From Gammaproteobacteria bacterium UBA2810 (GTDB taxonomy: Bacteria > Pseudomonadota > Gammaproteobacteria > Enterobacterales > Succinivibrionaceae), in NCBI GenBank assembly GCA_002351705.1, contig DEHC01000069.1:66127-84335 (forward strand): a stretch of DNA of 18,209 nucleotides. The letters are read 5' to 3'. Positions 14,419-18,209 of the stretch are shown piece after piece. A model generated the notes under the pieces. It made no database searches. It had not been told where the DNA came from and worked only from the letters and a program-made list of their open reading frames with translations. Position 1 is the first letter of the stretch; the number at the start of each line of letters is the position of its first letter. A program made the translations under genes and the position numbers.

Positions 14419-15528
14419 CTACATTATCTGCAGATCGCCCTCTATTGCCCCGGCCTGCTGCAGAGCCTCAAGCACGCTGATGAGGTCTCCCGGCGCAAGC
14501 CCGATGTCGTTAACCGCCTTCACGAGGTCATCCAGGGTCGCTCCCGCGTCGAACTTGAACATCCTGCCGGATCCTTCCTGGACGCTGATGCTCGAGTTCG
14601 GGACCACCTGGGTCGTGCCGTTCGAGAGCGGCGCAGGCTGCGAGACCTGCGGATCCTCGCGGATGGTCACCGTGAGCCCGCCATGGGTCACAGCGGCCGG
14701 GCGGAGCTTCACGTTCTGCCCGATGATGATGGTCCCGGTCCTGGCGTTAACCACAATCTTTGCCTTCGCGTCAGCCGGATCGACCTCGAGGTTCTCGAGG
14801 GTTGCGACAAACTGAACCCTCTCGTTCTGGTCCCTCGGGGCCGATACGGTTACCGATGACGCGTCCTTGGCTTTTGCAACTTCAATGCCAAGCTCATCAT
14901 TGATGGCCTGCGCGGTCCTCATAGCCGTGGTGAAGTCAGGCGTGTTGAGGTTGATGGTTATGGTGTCCCCGAGCCCGAAGGATGTCGGAACCTCGCGCTC
15001 CACGGTTGCCCCGTTCGCGATCCTGCCGACGGTCGGCGTGTTCATGACGATCTTGGAGCCGTCCGCGCCCTCGGCGCCGAAGCCTCCGACGACAAGGGAG
15101 CCCTGCGCGACGGCGTAGACCTCGTTGTCAGCTCCCCGAAGGAAGGTCTGGATGAGCGTGCCGCCCCTGAGGCTCTTCGCCTCGCCGATGGCGGAAACCG
15201 TGACGTCAATTGTCTGACCCTGCTTGGCAAAAGGAGGCAGCTCGGCATGGACGACGACCGGAGCGACGTCCTTCATCTTGGGCTTGAGGTTGTCCGAAAT
15301 CTTGATGCCGAAGTTGTTCAGCATGGTCCTGAAGGTCTGCTCGGAGAAGGCGTTGTTCTTCTCGCCGGTGCCGGGGAGGCCTACTACGAGGCCGTAGCCC
15401 ATCAGCTGGTTGGTCCTCACGCCCTGGAACGAGGAGATGTCCTTGATCCTTGCCGCGCCGGCATCAGAGGAGAATACAATGAGGACCGGCAGGACGGCTG
15501 CCGCAAGAGCTCTCATCAGACCTTTCAT
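14419..15528 (-). CDS. flgI: FlgI, flagellar P-ring protein
   Basis: FlgI forms the periplasmic P-ring around the rod in the peptidoglycan layer. The signal peptide MKGLMRALAAAVLPVLIVFS continues to AGA at 23-25, the likely cleavage point. The mature part begins ARIKDISSFQGVRTNQLMGY and then GLVVGLPGTGEKN, the hallmark N-terminus of FlgI. The C-terminus has VNDIGLAPGDLISVLEALQQ and then AGAIEGDLQIM, also diagnostic. Length 369 is typical. An in-frame upstream extension to 15609 overlaps flgH, and the ATG at 15528 has a strong GGAGG ribosome site seven bases upstream, so that start is used. The gap to flgH is 16 bases, consistent with one operon. Confidence 0.96.
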   Translation of the reverse strand: MKGLMRALAAAVLPVLIVFSSDAGAARIKDISSFQGVRTNQLMGYGLVVGLPGTGEKNNAFSEQTFRTMLNNFGIKISDNLKPKMKDVAPVVVHAELPPFAKQGQTIDVTVSAIGEAKSLRGGTLIQTFLRGADNEVYAVAQGSLVVGGFGAEGADGSKIVMNTPTVGRIANGATVEREVPTSFGLGDTITINLNTPDFTTAMRTAQAINDELGIEVAKAKDASSVTVSAPRDQNERVQFVATLENLEVDPADAKAKIVVNARTGTIIIGQNVKLRPAAVTHGGLTVTIREDPQVSQPAPLSNGTTQVVPNSSISVQEGSGRMFKFDAGATLDDLVKAVNDIGLAPGDLISVLEALQQAGAIEGDLQIM

Positions 15529-15544
15529 AACCTTGCCTCCCTCA

Positions 15545-16237
15545 TCAGAACGGGTTGAATATACTGTTGAAGAACCTCGAGAGCCAGCCCCTCTTCTGGG
15601 TGTTGGCAAAGTCGCCGGTGCCGCCGTACTGTATCCTGGCGTTAGCGACCTTCTGCGAGGAGACGGTGTTGTCGGCGTTCACGTCCTCCGGGCGGAGGAT
15701 GCCGGTGAGGCGGATGTACTCGTTGCCGTTGTTGAGCATGAGCCACTTCTCGCCCCGGATCATGAGGTTGCCGTTCGGGAGGACCTTGATGACGCTGACG
15801 GAAATCTGTCCCGTGAGGCTGTTGGTCTGTCCGGCGTTGGCCTTCGCGTTGAAGGAGTTGTTTCCGCCGAAGGAGGCCTCGGTCGTGTACTTGCCGCCGA
15901 ACTTCACGGTGCTGCCGCCGAGCATCAGTCCGTCAAGCCCGGTCGATGAGCTCTTCTGGGTCTTGGTGGACGCGGACTTGCTTGCGGAGGTCGACTCGTC
16001 AAGGGTCACCGAGATGAGGTCCCCGACCTTGTGGGCCTTGATGTCGGAGTAAATGCTGTTGGCACCGCCGTCAAGGAATATCGAGCCGGTCGGAATCACG
16101 TTCTTCGCGGTCTCGACAGGCTGCGCGGGCGCGTAGTCAGGATCATCGGGCTTCGGATCGCCCGCGGTGATGACCGACTCGCAGCCTGACACAAGGATAG
16201 CAGCAGCGGCCAGGAATGATATGTAACAGCTTTTCAT
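15545..16237 (-). CDS. flgH: FlgH, flagellar L-ring lipoprotein
   Basis: FlgH forms the outer-membrane L-ring that bushes the rod. The N-terminus MKSCYISFLAAAAILVSGC is a lipoprotein signal peptide with lipobox ending at Cys19. Typical family segments are SIYSDIKAHKVGDLISVTLD (about 62-81) and then ESTSASKS, followed later by VKVLPNGNLMIRGEKWL-like sequence (IKVLPNGNLMIRGEKWLMLN) and EYIRLTGILRPEDVNADNTV. The C-terminus ends SRFFNSIFNPF. The 230-residue length is normal. The ATG at 16237 is preferred to a TTG at 16270: GGAGGG precedes it by seven bases, and a candidate sigma-54 promoter lies across the longer start. It is the first gene of flgHIJ here. Confidence 0.95.
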   Translation of the reverse strand: MKSCYISFLAAAAILVSGCESVITAGDPKPDDPDYAPAQPVETAKNVIPTGSIFLDGGANSIYSDIKAHKVGDLISVTLDESTSASKSASTKTQKSSSTGLDGLMLGGSTVKFGGKYTTEASFGGNNSFNAKANAGQTNSLTGQISVSVIKVLPNGNLMIRGEKWLMLNNGNEYIRLTGILRPEDVNADNTVSSQKVANARIQYGGTGDFANTQKRGWLSRFFNSIFNPF

Positions 16238-16265
16238 CTTGATCCCTCCGGTTTTCCCAAAGTCA

Positions 16266-16281
16266 TTCAAAATACGTGCCG
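16266..16281 (-). promoter_or_regulatory. Candidate sigma-54 promoter of flgHIJ
   Basis: The minus strand reads CGGCACGTATTTTGAA. The -24 element differs from TGGCACG only in the first base, spacing is right, and the -12 element is TTGA rather than TTGC. It lies about 30 bases from the flgH ATG, giving a short leader that contains the ribosome site. The missing C of the GC pair keeps confidence moderate. Confidence 0.42.
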
Positions 16282-16329
16282 TAGCTGCATTCCGGAGCTG
16301 ACAGCATTCTCATGAAATGTCTGACATAG

Positions 16330-16355
16330 CAGCCACCGGCAGACCGGTCAGCTTA
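16330..16355 (-). terminator. Weak hairpin after the transferase gene
   Basis: ACCGG and CCGGT pair around TCTG, and flanking AGC and GCT can extend the stem after a mismatch. The hairpin begins a few bases past the stop codon. There is no T tract, so termination is uncertain. Confidence 0.3.
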
Positions 16356-16358
16356 CGG

Positions 16359-18209
16359 CTATTTCTCCAGTTTAAACCACTTTACCCTGCCGGCCACCTC
16401 CTTTTCTGCATCAGGAGAGAGGAAATGGCCGATGAACACGGACCTGTCTCCCTTCTCACTGTAGATGCCCTGCTCTCCGTTCGGGCCGCTTACTCTCACC
16501 TCTCCGGTATACGTGCTTACGAGGTGCATGGGACAGAGCACGGTTACTCCTCTGTCCCTGTCAGACCCCAGGAACGGAATAAGCTGGTATTCATATTTCC
16601 TGACTTTTTTGAGATTGAGGTACTCGATTATTGCCTTCAGCGAGTCATGACCGAATACATTGTTGAATCTCTCTTTCCCCAGGTCTCGGTCAATTATTAT
16701 GAGCGGTACCCGGTTCAGATCATCACCGTACCTGGCAAGCTCTCCCGGTGCAAGGTCAAGCCCTGGCGGGATATGATCTCCGGTTATGATCAGTGTTCCG
16801 CGGTCAAAAAAGCCGTTTTCCACGAGCTTCCTGACAAATTTTCCTATTTCCCGGTCAACGTACGATATTGTCTCCTCGTAGCTCTTCCTGCCTGTCTCTG
16901 GGCTGGTGAAAGGGTTGTGGCTGGTTGTTGTCATTATAAAAGTCAGGTGCGGTCTTCCCTGATTATCGAATACTTTAATCAGATCTGCTGCGTGGCTCAG
17001 CAGAACTCCGTCGGCCACCGAATTGAACACGCCCCTTTTTTCTCCCTCATAGGCTGCTTCATCTGGACCATAAAGATGCTCAAAGCCGCTGTTCCTGTAG
17101 ACATCTCCAAGCCCGGCAAAGTCCTCTGCTGAATATATGGCGGAGGTGGAGTAGCCTTCAGAGCGCATGATTTTCGGGAGGGCCTCACCGTATTCAAACC
17201 TGAGATCCGCAGGCTTCATGCTGAAAAACACCTTGCCGGTCATCATTGAGTAAACCGCCGGTACTGTCGTCAGTCCAGAGGAATGATAATTGACAAACGA
17301 TACATTCTCACCAGCCAGTCTGTCAACATTCGGCGTGTAGCCCCTGAGGCCGCTGAAATACATTGAGTACGAGTTGGCAAGAGACTCCACGGAAAGGATA
17401 ACGACATTCTTCCGCCTGCCGAGGCCGTCAATGATCTTATAATCAGGCTTCCAGTCATACAGCGGGAAGGCATCTGTATAGACATTGTCCGCATCCTGCA
17501 GATAGCCTCTCTGGATATCGAAAATATCCTCCCTTGTCCGGAGGCTTCCAGGAGTATAGGAGTTCTCGTATACCTTGAGGAACGGGATTGAGTTCAAGAC
17601 CAGCAGCAGAATAAGATACTTTCCGAATGAAGGATTTTCCCTGAGCCTGAACGAGAACGCCATGATGCATATGTCAGCAAGCATGACGAGCGCCATCCAT
17701 GAGGCGCCTGAATTCCTTAGGAAATTTGAGGCAAAGACCAGAACCGTCGAGCTGTCAGCTCCGGTATGGCTGGAAATGTTGGAAAAATCGGCCCTTACAC
17801 CGAAATTGCTCGTGACGCCCCAGTCCAGCGCAACATATAAGACAATGAGGAAAAGAGCCAGGATGGAAACTGAAGAGCTGATTCGGCTCTTTGAAAAAGC
17901 CAGCACTGACAGGATGAGCATGAAGAGGATCATCGAGATATTTCTGAGCACCGTATCAGAGAGCAGCTCAAGATAGCTGCTGAAGAAAATCACATTGTCC
18001 TGCTCTACGTTCAGGCAGGTCTCGCCTGCAATATAGGCGGAAATCAATATGAATACGAGCATCAGCCTCACGGCGGCACCGAAATCCAGCAGCCTGAATG
18101 CGGCAAATGCGGCTCCGGCAGAGAGGAGGAGCACTGACACGCTGAAAACGATGCTTGTGAGAATGTCCCCAGCGCTGTCAAAGCTGAAATAAAGCCTGCC
18201 CCTGCTGTC
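16359..18209 (-). CDS. Membrane sulfatase-fold transferase (LtaS/OpgB phosphoglycerol-transferase-like), 5' end beyond window
   Basis: The frame stays open to the right edge, so the true start is outside; a GTG at 18140 is internal. Of 616 visible residues, about the first 215 carry five or six hydrophobic segments. The rest is a periplasmic alkaline-phosphatase-superfamily domain. Counting from the edge, RKNVVILSVESLANSYSMYF (266-285) holds a metal-ligand Glu275. The nucleophile region SSGLTTVPAVYSMMTG has Thr314/Thr315, TTTSHNPF holds His431, and ITGDHIPPG has Asp478-His479. This domain order matches enzymes that move phosphoglycerol or phosphoethanolamine onto glycans, lipids or proteins; the substrate cannot be read from sequence. 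The gene looks AT-richer than its neighbours (three sampled 60-base lines gave 37-52% GC, against 62% in flgJ). It lies upstream of flgH where flgG usually is. Confidence 0.82.
   Translation of the reverse strand, partial: DSRGRLYFSFDSAGDILTSIVFSVSVLLLSAGAAFAAFRLLDFGAAVRLMLVFILISAYIAGETCLNVEQDNVIFFSSYLELLSDTVLRNISMILFMLILSVLAFSKSRISSSVSILALFLIVLYVALDWGVTSNFGVRADFSNISSHTGADSSTVLVFASNFLRNSGASWMALVMLADICIMAFSFRLRENPSFGKYLILLLVLNSIPFLKVYENSYTPGSLRTREDIFDIQRGYLQDADNVYTDAFPLYDWKPDYKIIDGLGRRKNVVILSVESLANSYSMYFSGLRGYTPNVDRLAGENVSFVNYHSSGLTTVPAVYSMMTGKVFFSMKPADLRFEYGEALPKIMRSEGYSTSAIYSAEDFAGLGDVYRNSGFEHLYGPDEAAYEGEKRGVFNSVADGVLLSHAADLIKVFDNQGRPHLTFIMTTTSHNPFTSPETGRKSYEETISYVDREIGKFVRKLVENGFFDRGTLIITGDHIPPGLDLAPGELARYGDDLNRVPLIIIDRDLGKERFNNVFGHDSLKAIIEYLNLKKVRKYEYQLIPFLGSDRDRGVTVLCPMHLVSTYTGEVRVSGPNGEQGIYSEKGDRSVFIGHFLSPDAEKEVAGRVKWFKLEK

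Noticed and set aside
15529..15609. N-terminal extension of FlgI
   Set aside because: It overlaps the end of flgH and precedes a normal signal peptide whose ATG has a strong ribosome site.

Overview
The window is a late flagellar gene block in which every credible gene lies on the minus strand. It suggests a polar-flagellated gammaproteobacterium of fairly high GC. The reasons are the order flgH-flgI-flgJ, flgK-flgL, then flagellins; recognisable sigma-54 and sigma-28 promoters; and the start of an FlrA/FleQ-like regulator at the left edge. I cannot fix the genus from sequence alone.

In the direction of transcription (high to low coordinates) the layout is as follows. (1) A membrane-anchored sulfatase-fold transferase of the LtaS/OpgB type, cut off by the right edge and visibly AT-richer than the rest. 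(2) flgH-flgI-flgJ: L-ring, P-ring, and rod cap with muramidase. (3) flgK-flgL, the hook-filament junction proteins, behind a good sigma-54 promoter and ended by a strong terminator. (4) An unrecognised small exported protein made of two diverged copies of one roughly 33-residue unit. (5) Flagellin 1, canonical. (6) Two related small helical proteins, possibly FliT-like, the second behind a sigma-54 promoter with a CRP-like site upstream. (7) A divergent flagellin 2 behind a near-perfect sigma-28 promoter. (8) maf-pseB-pseC: a long Maf-type flagellin glycosyltransferase followed by the first two enzymes of pseudaminic acid synthesis. (9) A hairpin, a pair of near-palindromic 15-bp operator-like repeats, and the first 24 codons of the FlrA/FleQ-like regulator.

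Together the genes build the outer rings, rod cap, junction and filament, and probably decorate the filament with a nonulosonic acid. PseB and PseC start pseudaminic acid synthesis, and the Maf protein is expected to transfer the sugar to flagellin before export. The promoters fit a tiered programme, with sigma-54 for flgK, the 90-residue small protein and perhaps flgH, and sigma-28 for flagellin 2. The segment between flagellins and the flrA-like gene, where polar clusters often carry flaG-fliD-fliT-fliS, holds the two small genes, flagellin 2 and the glycosylation operon instead; no FliD or FliS is visible.

All open frames on the plus strand look like antisense shadows of the real genes. 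No RNA gene, insertion sequence, CRISPR array or phage gene was found. No gene-free stretch exceeds 300 bases. The parts most worth a second look are the two-repeat exported protein, the small-protein pair with its shared hairpin motif, the transferase next to flgH, the long C-terminus of Maf, and the divergent flagellin 2.
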